From Chionoecetes opilio (taxonomy: Eukaryota > Arthropoda > Malacostraca > Decapoda > Majidae), in NCBI GenBank assembly GCA_016584305.1, contig JACEEZ010001224.1, positions 26,001-90,000 of the forward strand: a stretch of 64,000 nt of DNA, written 5' to 3'. This document shows, in pieces, positions 12,331 through 22,645 of the stretch. The notes below the pieces were generated by a model. The model was not told where the DNA came from and did no database searches. It worked only from the letters and a program-made list of their open reading frames with translations. Each line of letters opens with the position of its first letter. Positions within the stretch are counted from its first letter, which is position 1. The position numbers and the translations under genes were made by a program.

Positions 12331-12339
12331 TTGTTCCAG
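12331..12339 (+). promoter_or_regulatory. Probable splice acceptor for envelope mRNA
   Basis: A pyrimidine-rich tract (tgtttttgttccag) ends three bases before an ATG that opens a hydrophobic signal-like peptide. Env of retroviruses and errantiviruses is commonly made from a spliced subgenomic RNA, and the position just after the integrase stop fits. This is inference; the donor would lie in the lost 5' part. Confidence 0.5.
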
Positions 12340-12341
12340 AC

Positions 12342-12928
12342 ATGTTTGCCTTCATATATCTCTTCACCATGAGCTCTACTCTGGCTCTGAACCCTTCACA
12401 TCTCAAGCCTGTAGCCCTCGTTGCCCACTTGGGTCGAGTCTCCCTGGTGGAGGATGTGTTGTGGGTTACGTACCCCCCCCCCCCCATACTGCTCTTCTGA
12501 GGATACCGAGCAGGTTGAGGGAGGTCACGGAGCAACTGAACACAGCTTTAATTCAATTGGAAAATAATCTCCCAAAGAAACCTATGTACCTGGAGATCGA
12601 ATTGGGTCGGGGGATCAAAAATTATCATAGAGACCATTATTTTCCTCTCTTTCGTGAACGGCTGACTTACCTCAATGACATAATCAATCTTGCCCTAGAC
12701 AACTACCACGGCCTTGATGTTTCTAACCGAGCTAAACGGGAATTCATTGATGGTATAGGTCAACTGTCACGCATGATATTTGGAACGGCTATGAATGAGG
12801 ATGTAGAAGAATTACGTAACAGGTTTAATCAGCTAGCTTCCATAGCATCAGCAAACAATAAAGCCATACAGTTAAACTGCATGAATATCGCTAAACTTGA
12901 AATGCATGTGAATGATCTTGCCTTGTAG
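12342..12928 (+). pseudogene. Endogenous retroviral envelope, N-terminal part with cleavage site
   Basis: The likely start is the ATG at 12342, whose first residues are hydrophobic (MFAFIYLFTMSSTLA). That frame stops at 12498-12500, after a run of 13 C (12473-12485). The remaining envelope-like coding continues in another frame to a TAG at 12926-12928, so the C run looks like a frameshift point. Downstream there is a furin-type site RAKR at codons 12728-12739, followed by a glycine-containing hydrophobic stretch (FIDGIGQLSRMIFG) and a heptad-like helix. This is the arrangement of the fusion subunit in baculovirus F and errantivirus Env proteins. The gene would mediate membrane fusion in an infectious ancestor; here it is broken. 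Confidence 0.75.
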
Positions 12929-13561
12929 GTTGATAAACTAACATTTACTATGAACAAGGTGCTAGCCAGTTTAAACGACATGTATGGAAATATGGAAATG
13001 AATCAAATACTACCCATACTGGAGAACACAGCTAACTCTCTTTTGCATGCTAACTCAATGATAATACAGAACATTGCAGACGCAGCGCGGGGAAGGGTGA
13101 CTTCCTCTCTTTTCCCTGTCAAGGACTTTATCCATGTTTTAGATATTGGAGAAAAGGAATATAAATTAAAACCCTTATTTGACTCACGCGGTATTCATCA
13201 CTACAATCCCTTACTGGAGTCTGTGCTGACGTCAGACGCAATAGTCATTCATATACCCTTTCAATCATCGGACATATTTAAAGTTCATCAAATTGAACCG
13301 TTTCCTTTTGCAGTGAATGAAACATTAATGACTGTAAACTTGCCTCAATCGATTATTTTAATATCCAAAGACTTGCCGTTGTACGCGATTGGTCATTTAT
13401 CTGATTTGCAAAAATGTAAGTCCGAGTATCTCAATCTATTTAATTGTCCAACCTCACTCTTTGCCTTTCTGCCCTTAACGGGTGGAGTTTGTGAAATTGT
13501 GCTAACCCAGAAAGATGCTTCTATGGCCGTCTTTGTGCCCTTATACTCACCTGGCACCTAA
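12929..13561 (+). pseudogene. Endogenous retroviral envelope, central ectodomain part
   Basis: Continues in the same frame as the preceding fragment, directly after the TAG at 12926-12928. A single nonsense codon therefore separates the two. The first ATG after the stop is at 12950. The sequence begins with a helical stretch and contains spaced cysteines typical of an ectodomain. It ends at TAA 13559-13561, after which the reading frame shifts. No homologue is named beyond the errantivirus-like Env assignment drawn from context. Confidence 0.65.
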
Positions 13562-13623
13562 GGAAATATTTCATCGATCATTTTTCAGTCATCACTATTT
13601 TTTTTTTCACAAAACCTTTCTTT

Positions 13624-13989
13624 GTGTTTGTAGTATGCCCTGAAGGCACTGAAAACAAGGAAGTGTCAGGTCACTTCGCGGTTCTTGTCGCTTGTCATGT
13701 GCGCTCCGTCAACCTGACACTATTCCCTTCTACATTCCACCATGGTTTTACTGGTAATTTTTCTAGTAATATTTTTCCCATTGATAGCTTGAAATATGTA
13801 AATTTCTCTAACATCAAGTATATTACTAACAGCCTTTCCGAGTTCACTTTTTCTAACTCCTCGGATTTAAAAGCTGCTATACAGGATTCCCTATCAGTTT
13901 ACTTAACTCCTTACGTACATTATCCCTCAATCATTACTCCTATTGTACTTATTATTATCATTGTAATTCCTTTGTGCTGTGTTGTCTAG
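13624..13989 (+). pseudogene. Endogenous retroviral envelope, membrane anchor part
   Basis: A third frame, opening on GTG, holds several N-x-S/T sites and ends with a hydrophobic anchor (YPSIITPIVLIIIIVIPLCC) and a tail of two residues, then a stop. The gap from the preceding fragment (13562-13623) is AT-rich with a run of T, a likely site of indels. As a unit the three fragments span signal peptide, cleavage site, fusion subunit and anchor. Confidence 0.65.
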
Positions 13990-14013
13990 AAAGCCCTCAA
14001 TTTGTATAGGCAC

Positions 14014-14030
14014 CTTAAAGGGAATATGGA
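14014..14030 (+). promoter_or_regulatory. Candidate polypurine tract
   Basis: The purine-rich stretch aaagggaatatgga lies downstream of the envelope stop and directly before the proposed LTR start, the expected place for plus-strand primer formation. Short and not perfect. Confidence 0.4.
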
Positions 14031-14031
14031 C

Positions 14032-14761
14032 AGTGACGTCGTGAATCCATAGAACACATATAACAAGGTTAGGTACATGTCTCTAGAGTCTAGCCCATCG
14101 CGAGGACGCGATATGGGTAGGTGACCGAGCGATATTAGGATCCTGAATAGGTATAGATTATATGTATATAGCTAATTTATCAACTAAGCTACAGGATGTG
14201 TGTCGCCTGTCTGTCTGAGGCAACAACATCTTTTGATGAGGTTATGTTGACGAAGTATCACGCCATGGCCTATAAGGATGACGTGGACAGTCAACCTGGT
14301 GTCTTGAGGCAACACGTAAACACCTCGCCCCTGGGTCCAGAATGCACACACAAGTTGTGTGTGTATCATCTCAGCGCACTGCCCAAGGATGATGACGCTG
14401 ACAAGAGCACAACAGGCCTGAGAGACATGAACGCCGGAACCTGTCAGATTCCGGCCAAACCTCCATATATGCTGCAACTGGCCGGAGAGAGGACAGAAGA
14501 CAGCGGACCGAGTCACTGAGCTGTTCCGGCCATTCCCTTGGCCGTCGGAACACGTGACTTGTCACCCGCCCTCACAGTGTACAGATATATACATATATTG
14601 TAATTATTGTTCTGGTACTTGAATATTAACAAGCCATATAAACAACCGCTCGACCACTTGTATTAAACTACCGTTTGAAGTGTCTGGCTAGGACGGTGAA
14701 GAACTCCTACCCATCAACCTACACTTCTGAGGCAATCATTCCCTACAGTGTCACCAACACT
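14032..14761 (+). repeat. Probable 3' LTR of the envelope-bearing element
   Basis: The stretch after the purine tract begins agtgacg and is proposed to end ...caacact, giving short inverted ends (AGTG/CACT) comparable with the AGT...ACT ends of errantivirus LTRs. It contains a TATAAA (14637-14642) and an ATTAAA (14662-14667). No 5' LTR is present in the window because the 5' half of the element is missing, so the boundaries cannot be proved by comparison. An open frame at 14196-14519 inside it is not considered a gene. Confidence 0.4.
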
Positions 14762-14958
14762 TGTAAGTATTCTTACTTGGGTTGACCCCTGTTACCTGTA
14801 ATAACAATACAGAAAAGGGTAACAATCTGGTGATGGATCAAAGGTATTAATTTTAACACTAACGTTTCAAAATTCTATCTCCAATGTGCTCTCCTTCCGG
14901 GAGTTTATCGCGATCCACATGCACACACGTGTGACCCATATCTAGTTCGCTAACATGA

Positions 14959-15240
14959 TTTTTTTTTTTTTTTTTTTAACGTTGGAGCCTAAAGCGTCCG
15001 TAGGCATTTATTTTCCTTCCTTTGGCTTCTTATCTTCGTTCCTTGAGGGCTCAGGTGGTTGACCCTGCTTATTTTGGAGGGCTGTGATGGTTGGATTGGC
15101 CCTCGCCCGTGGTGGCGGCGGAGGCACAGGCATAAACCTGGAGGCACAGGCATACCTGGACTGTTCACGCGACAATGTTTTGAATTGCGGGGCTGCATAG
15201 GGGCCTGCGGGGCGCCCGACAAAGAGATATAGTGGTCTAT
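14959..15240 (-). pseudogene. Retrotransposed mRNA 3' end (unrecognised protein)
   Basis: Read on the minus strand, an open frame of up to 80 codons (15008-15250) ends at a TAA that is itself part of an AATAAA signal. About 35 bases later there is a 19-base poly(A), seen as the T run 14959-14977. This is the layout of a processed transcript inserted by retrotransposition. The deduced C-terminus is rich in P, R, K and Q (for example FMPVPPPPPRARANP) and was not recognised. A gaggcacaggcata unit is repeated within it. The 5' boundary near 15240 is uncertain. Confidence 0.5.
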
Positions 15241-15255
15241 GGACTATCATATAGA

Positions 15256-15681
15256 CTGGTTTATCAGTATATATGATATACTGTAATCTTCGAAAATGTT
15301 TGTTCTATAATATTATCAAATAAAAAACAGTAAAACACGCTAAAGAAATGCCATTACGAGATTATGAAGAAATATGCATGAACTTAATATTCACTTAACT
15401 CTTCGCCATTTAAAACTTTACTAGTCAACTTTTATAATGAAGAGTATCAATAGAAGCGCAATTTTATTAGCTTTCCATTGCTATATTTCGTTATCTGATA
15501 AATTAATTAGAACCATGCATAACTTAGCGTTAAATAAATAAATAAAATCATCAATCGGGAAAATTACCCGATTGATGATTTTATCTATTTAGTTAACGCT
15601 AATTTATGCATGGTTCTAATTAATTTATCAGATAACGAAATATAGCAATGGAAAGCTAATTAAATTGCGCTTCTATTGATA
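15256..15681. mobile_element. Foldback element with 237-bp near-perfect palindrome
   Basis: 15445-15681 is almost perfectly palindromic, centred on cgggaaaattacccg. The arms are about 113 bases and the loop is minimal. The left flank (15256-15444, starting tggtttatcagtatatatg) matches the element at about 59188-59727. The outer right arm seen there is missing here, so this is a 3'-truncated copy. Non-coding and AT-rich. Confidence 0.8.
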
Positions 15682-15781
15682 CCCTGATACCATACCATGA
15701 TGTATACTACTACTTATTGTGAGGAAAGACAACAAAAGGAACTCAATTAATAAGGTATTTTAATACTATCATAACCATGAA

Positions 15782-16151
<370 letters not shown>

Positions 16152-16169
16152 ACCGACATAGAGAAGACT

Positions 16170-16551
16170 CAGACGATGAAAAAAAATTCTAGTTGTTTTG
16201 GGCAAAATTGATATTCCAGGTGCTATATTTCCGTGCTGTGTTCTCGCTGACAACACTACAGAAGACCTGAGGTGATGGCTGATGTGCAGAGGCTTCTAAA
16301 CCAAGAAAACAGTCACAGTAGAGTCTCATTTAGAGGTAAGCAAGTGCTAGGGACACAAAACGTACTACTTAACACTTGCTTACCTCTTGACGAGGCTCTG
16401 TTATGACTCAGTTTTCCTATTTTAGAAGCCTCTGCACATCAGCCATTACCTCAGGTCTTCTCTATGTGTTGTCAGCGAGAACAGAACACGGTAATATAGC
16501 ACCTGGAATATCAATTTCACGCAAAATAACTCTAAATTCTTCCATCGTCGT
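16170..16551. repeat. Hairpin formed by two inverted gene fragments
   Basis: Two arms of about 165-180 bases are inverted around a loop near 16350-16376. Each arm, read from the outside in, encodes a similar short peptide: IDIPGAI(F/L)PC(C/S)VLADNT. In the left arm this is followed, across stops, by residues like EDLR, WLMCRGF. This resembles the N-terminal SAP-like segment of multi-copy arthropod proteins (established only from memory of the family). Both arms have stop codons. Transcripts from either strand would fold into a long hairpin. Confidence 0.7.
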
Positions 16552-17291
16552 AGTTTTCCCTCCGTAGGTCCACCCGCAGCGACCCCGATTTATCCCCACA
16601 ATGCACCGATGTAAACAAACCATGACGTAGTTATGTCTGGGGCCCATTACTACCTATTGCACGGCCTGTAGAGGGTGTTGGTGGCGTAGCGTGATGCTGT
16701 AGGAAGGATGGTATATAGTAGCTACTAGAGGGACACGTGAGAGGGTTAGAACTAAAGAACACGAGAAATAACGCAGGAAAATATACCAGAGGTACTGGTG
16801 TTGGTGGAGCTTACAATCAAGCAGCATTGCCGCTGTTCCACCTTCAAGCAGCGGGACACAATATTTTCACATCATGTATGTCTTCCATTACTAATATTGT
16901 CTTCCAGAATCACTGATAATAAATATATTTTAAATCAGACCTTGGAGACAGCATTATTTTGATATTGCAAAACTTAGTTACGTATAATCTATAATAACAC
17001 TGGGGAACAAATTTTTGTTGAGTTAGGTCTGACACTTGTTATTAAGTAATTTTTGGGTGCTGAATCCAAAACTGATCTCAGTTTTTCTCTATCACGTCAA
17101 GTTTTTGAACTGTAGGATTTTCGTTTTCCAAAAAAATATGAAAAATACTGTACATAACAGTAACAGTGCTTATTTTATAAAAAGTTGCAAATGTTAACAT
17201 ACAATGAAAAATGAAAGAAATAGGCATGAATAGAATGCTTATTTAACATTATCATGTTTTTAGAAAGGATAAGGCTATAATTGTGTGCAGG
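16552..17291. other. No gene seen
   Basis: The first 100 bases continue the minus-strand gene fragment of the hairpin arm outwards (frame to 16647, beginning near MVCLHRC). The remainder is AT-rich and has no convincing open frame. The part from about 17040 may be trailing sequence of the minus-strand protein-coding copy that ends at 17292. Confidence 0.4.
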
Positions 17292-18074
17292 TTAAGGTAA
17301 AAATTTACGTTTGTAGCTTTGTCTTGAGTGTTCAACTTGAGGACTATCGCGTTTGATGCTCCAACAATAGTCAGCCATCATATGCACATCCCATCTACCC
17401 TGGTAACGTTCTTCCATAACCTTCAAATCTTGGTAAAATCGTTCACCTTGCTCGTCGCTAGCAGCACCAAGATTTTCCGGAAAGTTGGCAAGATGGCTAT
17501 GCAAAAAATGTACTTTAATACTCATGTTGCAACCAAGCGCTTTGTAGCTCTCCAATAGTTTCTGAACAATTTCTGTGTAATTACTTGCACGTGTATTTCC
17601 AAGAAAGTTCTTGACGACGTCTTTGAATGATAGCCAAGCATTCTTTTCAAGGTCTGACATAGTACCGTTGAAATGTTCATCTTTGATGAGCTGTCGAATT
17701 TGTGGACCATCAAACACACCGGCCTTGATTTTTTCAATTGACAGTCCAGGAAATGCCAAGATGATGTACTTTAAACAGTCGCCATCAGTTGACAATGCTT
17801 TTACAAATTGTTTCATGAGACCTAGTTTTATGTGCAGAGGTGGGAATATTATTTTCTTCCTGTCAACAAGTGGCTCATGTACAATGTTAGGATCTCCAGG
17901 TTTAAGATCAGATCTCGGAGGCCAATTCGTCTGAACCCAATGCTTCTCTCGAGCTCTGCTATCCCACATACAGAGAAAGCAGGGATACTTTGTGTATCCA
18001 CGTGTGTGACCAAGAAGGAAGGACACCATTTTAAGGTCAACACAGATGATCCAATTGTGTTTGTCATATTGCAA
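17292..18074 (-). pseudogene. Uncharacterised multi-copy arthropod protein, C-terminal part
   Basis: 260 codons on the minus strand. Visible landmarks are LLGHTRGYTKYPCFLC with a C-x2-C pair, WDSRAR, PPLHIKLGLMKQFVKA, GPQIRQL, FLGN, HFLHSHL, SDEQGERFYQD and MMADYCW near the end. I recognise this as part of a protein family present in many copies in arthropod genomes and lacking an assigned function; the multi-copy habit suggests a mobile element origin. The paired Cys and the conserved His residues could bind metal (inference). The frame opens directly where the N-terminal half at 18064-18756 ends, so both belong to one interrupted gene. Confidence 0.75.
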
Positions 18075-18756
18075 TAACTCTCTTTACATCTCCATATTCT
18101 TCACGAAGACAGACCGAATGCCCAATAGGGACTGCGCCAAACAAATTGCCATTGTGTAGAAGGACACACTTCAAGCTCCGCTTTGAGCTATCAATAAACA
18201 ATCGCCATTCATTTGGATCGTAGATTGAAAGCCCTAATTCCTTCAGTAAACCAGGAATGTTATGGCAAAACACAAAACCGCTGGCACTTCGAAAGTACTG
18301 CAGAAATGTACTTTCTCTGGTTCGAAAGTATGATACCTTCACTCCTTGTTCAAGTATGTTTTTCTCGTTCAGTCTTGATGCTAGTATTTCTGAAGTTTTT
18401 TTGGATAGGCCCAAATCACGTGCTAAATCATTCAACTCGTGCTGATCAAATCCCCTACGAAATGAATCCTCGTGAATGTCAAAATCTGCATCATTGCTGT
18501 CACTGCGTTCTTCAACATCACTCAGATCTTCTAGAGGAGGTAGTTGTTCGAAAACTGGCACTGGAATTTCAGCTGAATGAGGCATTGGTCTTATAGCTGA
18601 CGGTAGATTAGGATATTCTATTTTACTTTTATTTTTCTTGTTAAATCCTGATGTTTTCACTAAACAAAAGTAACAGTCTGTGGAATGATCTTTTTGCTCT
18701 CGCCAAACCGTGGGGATACCAAATGCCAACTTTTCACGTGTTCCTTTGGTCCACAT
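18064..18756 (-). pseudogene. Uncharacterised multi-copy arthropod protein, N-terminal part
   Basis: 230 codons on the minus strand. Landmarks are FGIPTVWREQKDH, TDCYFCLV (C-x2-C), YPNLPSAIRPMPH, an acidic serine-rich linker, LARDLGLSKK, FVFCHNIPGL, EWRLFIDSSKRSLK and VLLHNGN. It overlaps the next fragment by 11 bases in a different frame, so one single-base indel at about 18064-18080 breaks an otherwise continuous gene. Upstream of the ATG at 18756 the tggtccacattc(g)ttttca block is duplicated near 18747 and 18821, and the true N-terminus may be lost. Confidence 0.75.
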
Positions 18757-20478
18757 TCGTTTTCAGAAAAAAAAAAAAATTCAAAAGTTTTCAAAAGTCA
18801 AAAATTCGTTTTCAAAAAGATGGTCCACATTCTTATCTACTTCCTGCTGATATTGATGATACACCTACAGAACATAATACTTCATACTTTGGCTAAATGG
18901 TGAGACTGAGAGAGAGCAGAGGTAATATCTAAACCTTGGGGTCTGCAAGGAGGTGTGCGGCGTGGCGTCAGCGAGGGGACATACACAAACAGGGGAGGAA
19001 AATCTTGAAATTCCTTCTCACCTCACACTCAGGATAACCTGCTAAAGGAGGGGAATTAGTTCTACAATATCAATATATAGATAACACCTGGCTTAAAGGA
19101 AGTTATATTATACTTCACAGGAGTGTATTGTAGTTGATTGGAGTTCTCGTAGAGCGGGGGTGTCGGTCTGACTGCCTCGGGGTGTGTGTCCAAGCAGGTG
19201 TCGGGGCTGTGTGGAGGCTGGCAGCGAAGGGGCAGCGGTGGTACTGCCGATGGTGGGATGGGATGTCGTGACGGGATTTTTTTCTTTGCTTGTGTTTCTT
19301 CGTTTCCTTCTGTCTTCTTTCCTGCTTCTGGTTTTCTTGCTTGTGCTTTTCTTGGTTCTTCTTTCTTCTTACTGCGTGCTGGTTTCTTTCTTAAGGCGTG
19401 AAAGGAGGCGAGTGACGTGAGAGGAATGCGAGTGTGTGTGGTAAGGTTGGCGCGAGGTGTCGTGTAGGCCTATAGCTGGCGGGTGGCGTCGGTCGGTAGG
19501 GTGTAGCTAGCGACGTTGTGTCTGGTGTCGGCCCATGCGGTGGCTTGAGCTGGTCGCGCGGGTTTTTTTTTTTCTTTTTTTTTCTTCTATGTTTTCTTTT
19601 CGTTTCTTCTTCTGTTGCTAGCTTTTCTTCTTGTGCTCACCAGTCTCTTCGGAGTATATGTGGTTTCAGATCCTTTTCGCTAGTCATCACTGTTAGTGCG
19701 GGTTATTCACTGGTAGGCATGCACTTTGGTCATGCATGGGTTGGAATAATCAGTCGGTTATCTTTCTTGGGTTTATTAAGGATAACAACTGTAACTTTCA
19801 TTCACTTGTAGTATCCAGGAACTCACTATTTCTCCTGTTCACTCGCGGGTAGAATGTTCAAGTTCTTACTCTGTCTCTCGTGTTCACTCGTAATGTTGGT
19901 CTTTGCCCATGGGTCGCGTGTGGGACTATTGGGGACCAAAAGTTATCTCCCTAAAAGTGAGTCTTTTTCACAACTAACCTATGAACATGACGTCACGTCG
20001 CGTCATGTTTTGGAGCAACCTATAAGAGACAAGACATACACTGTCCTCCCTTTCTCTTCAGCCAATCATGAAAGGCAAGGAAAAGCTGAATTTACACTTT
20101 TCGTTATCTAGACCTTAATATCTTTGTTTTGACAAGCTGGAAGAATTATCGGTTTTACAAGAATTCTAGCGTACATTTTCTCGCTCTCTCTCTCGCTAAT
20201 AAATCAATCTAGCTAACTTATTTCTATCCTTATTCAGACTAAAACACCTATTACAATTGGTCAGAATGCAAAATATGCAAAGGGGGGGGGGGGGGGGGGC
20301 TTGGCACTGTCAATAAAAGTAAGTCCCCAGTCCCCACCAAACTCCCCAGCTGTATGGTCTTGTTCAGCTCATCTAGTGCCCACCCATAGTTAGCTGTGCC
20401 CTCCCAGGTGCCCACCCAATCATAAATACCTAGCTACGCCACTGTTCCTACCCTTCCTCTCCTCTTCCCCCAGCCCAG
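18757..20478. other. No gene assigned; pyrimidine-rich stretch
   Basis: Holds G+C-rich sequence with long T/C-rich runs (19270-19370, 19560-19630). Open frames here on the plus strand are hydrophobic, F/L/S-rich products of pyrimidine tracts. One frame at 19854-20111 starts like a signal peptide but lacks further support. A palindromic acatgacgtcacgt block with a CRE-like tgacgtca lies at about 19986-20000. An 18-base G run occupies 20282-20299. The region could be intron of the gene whose exon is at 20479. Confidence 0.4.
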
Positions 20479-20625
20479 AGTCCACAGACCGCCACCCGTA
20501 TCGCACCATCGAGGAAGCGAGTCTGCTCATCTCCGGCGTCACTCTCACAGATGTCGGGAACTATGCCTGCAATGATTCCTCCAATCGGGGTTATGCTTAC
20601 GGGAAGGCTGTCCGCAATGTGCTGC
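20479..20625 (+). CDS. Exon encoding the C-terminal half of an immunoglobulin domain
   Basis: A 147-base exon sits between a pyrimidine-rich tract ending cccag and a strong donor (ctgc|gtgagt). In the only sensible frame it reads EASLLISGVTLTDVGNYAC followed by NDSSNRGYAYGKAVRNVL. L-x-I-x-x-V-x-x-x-D-x-G-x-Y-x-C is the classic strand E-F motif of Ig domains in cell-adhesion molecules and receptor tyrosine kinases. Splitting codons after base 1 at both ends gives phase 1-1, the usual phase for Ig exons. An alternative acceptor five bases upstream (exon from 20474) would change the 5' phase. The exact gene is not identified. Confidence 0.75.
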
Positions 20626-20842
20626 GTGAGTAATAGTAGTAGTAGCAGGTAAGCTCTCTGGTAGTAGTAGGAGGAGGAGGCACTAATAACAAAACAAAAA
20701 AAGAAGGTTGGATATCCTCTCTTAGAATAGGGACCCTGAATATTACGGTTTATTAAGTTACATAGTAAATATGAAACTACTAATTACTAAATATATATAA
20801 CCCTAATACATTTTTTACGTTATATTTATCCCGTATCCACAG

Positions 20843-21147
20843 CCTTCAGAGGGACACAGTGGCCGGACATACACCGCCCGGGGTGGAGATCGTCGATACT
20901 GCATAGCGAGGTAGCGGCTTTGCGGGAATCTGTGGTGGACTTCGAATCCATCATTACCGCTCAACAGGCCCCAACTCAGCTAACCCACGCCTCTATATCC
21001 ACCCTAACCAAAGAGCTGATAGTGTCCAGGGCCTCCACGCAGCAGGAGGAAGCGCAGGAGGAGGAGGAACAGCCTGAAATAACCACAGAGATTGCCATCG
21101 GAAATTTCTATGTGTGGTCTTCAACATGGCGGTCAGGCAGGGACTGA
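20843..21147 (+). CDS. Possible following exon of the Ig-domain gene
   Basis: After an acceptor (atccacag) at 20842, the frame that continues the phase-1 end of the Ig exon stays open for about 100 codons to a TGA at 21145-21147. The product begins PFRGTQWPDIH and includes ESVVDFESIITAQQAP and an acidic QEEEEQPE segment. There is no second Ig motif. The match of phase, acceptor and length supports a real exon, possibly terminal. No domain is recognised, so this is tentative. Confidence 0.4.
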
Positions 21148-21474
21148 AAAGGTAATTTGGTAATGTTTAGTTTTTAGAGTTTTTTTCATCCCTACGGCCT
21201 TGTGTTGTCTCTTAACCTTTTAAGTCACAGTCTAATACGGTCTTCCGAACGGCTGGACGAGTTTTGGCTCACGCGGCGCACTTACGTCATGTGATCCAGG
21301 CCACCCCAAGCCCTCTTGATCTGCCTCATTCTATCAGCAGCATAGCTGAGAGGCGGGTGGGATCCGCTCCGTGCGCCCACGTTCATGTCCTACCATATTC
21401 CATTTGTAAGATAATATAACTAACTAACTAACAATAAAAACAACAATAATAAATACTACTCCTCATACTATAGT

Positions 21475-21600
21475 AGTAGTAGTAGTAATAGTAACAGTAG
21501 TAGTAGTAATAATAGTAGCAGTAGAAGTAGTCGTATAGTAGTAGTAGTTGTAAAGTAGTAGTGGTAATAATAGTAATAGTAGTGTTAGTAGTAGCAATAG
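21475..21600. repeat. TAG/TAA trinucleotide repeat
   Basis: Runs of tagtagtag and taatag over about 125 bases, imperfect. A shorter tagtagtag run begins at 20632, right after the Ig exon donor. Confidence 0.85.
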
Positions 21601-22153
21601 CAGTGCTAGTAATAGACGATTACCTTATAACAACATAATTGGTATTACTGGACATGTTATTTACCAAATAAGCAGTAGTGCCGACCGGGGTAATTTGGTC
21701 CTGGTTTTGACAAACTTTGATCTAGTTTCCATATCTATTGAAATAAACAAACAAAAAGTTAATACAATCATAGGAGGGTCACTACCTATATGTCATTAAA
21801 GTTTGAACAAATTTCCATCATAGCTCTGTTAGCAATACACTGCGAAGTGCGGACCGCATTGTTACACTAAATGGGGTAAATCGGACCTAACTCGGGTAAA
21901 TTGGTCATATATATATAAAAAAAAAAAAAAAATCTTAAAAATTTGACAAACCTCCAAAATCTTAAACATGTCATACCATGCCCATGGACACTATCAAACA
22001 TTCTGTGAGCTGTTCTTCACATTCTCTGGTTAGGCGGAAAAGATGACCAACACGCACACGTTTGGGTTCCAGTCTTTGAGTTCCTAGTCTTTCTTCTTTT
22101 TCTAGGTCTATGTTAGTTTTTCTTTTATAATTTCTAAGCATTGTTACTTAATT

Positions 22154-22645
22154 TAGTAATACTTTACACTAGGGCCAGAATTCCCTACACAATTGGGAGT
22201 ATGGTTTCTGCTTACCTTATTGGATTCTAGGAAACATTCTCTCTACGAGCTTCCATCACAAAGCACTTCTTTCGGAGATATAAGATGTTTTTAATAGGAA
22301 GGAGATCCGAGTGTATAGGAGATATGAAAATTAAACTAACCTAACCCCACCTTTTGACTCACTAACCTAACCTAACACACGCTTTAACCTCCAAACTAAT
22401 GTCAAATCTGCATTAAAAAAGTGTCCGCGGCAAGGGAAGAACAGAGGCGATGCAGGTCACAAGAGGAAGAAGAGTCAGGCGCACGTAAACACTTGGCTCT
22501 CGCCTCCCTATGAACATGTCATTATCTTCGAAAGTAATGATTTGCGACGGAAACTCATAGAGAAAATGTTTCCTAGAATTCAATAAAGTAAACAGAACCA
22601 CACTCCCAATTGTGTAGGGAATTTCGGTCCTAATGTAAAATAATA
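22154..22645. mobile_element. Foldback nested inside the 2.07-kb element
   Basis: Arms of about 140 bases include ttccctacacaattgggag on the left and its complement ctcccaattgtgtagggaa on the right, plus attctaggaaacatt in both. A third partial copy of the same end motif lies at 22802-22845. Non-coding; TTAGG-like cctaacc runs lie in the loop. Confidence 0.7.

Noticed and set aside
14196..14519. 107-codon plus-strand frame in the proposed LTR
   Set aside because: Open on both strands and inside the LTR; no start context or homology.
19184..20111. Hydrophobic plus-strand frames, one with a signal-peptide-like start
   Set aside because: Derived from pyrimidine tracts; several frames overlap; no splice or homology support.
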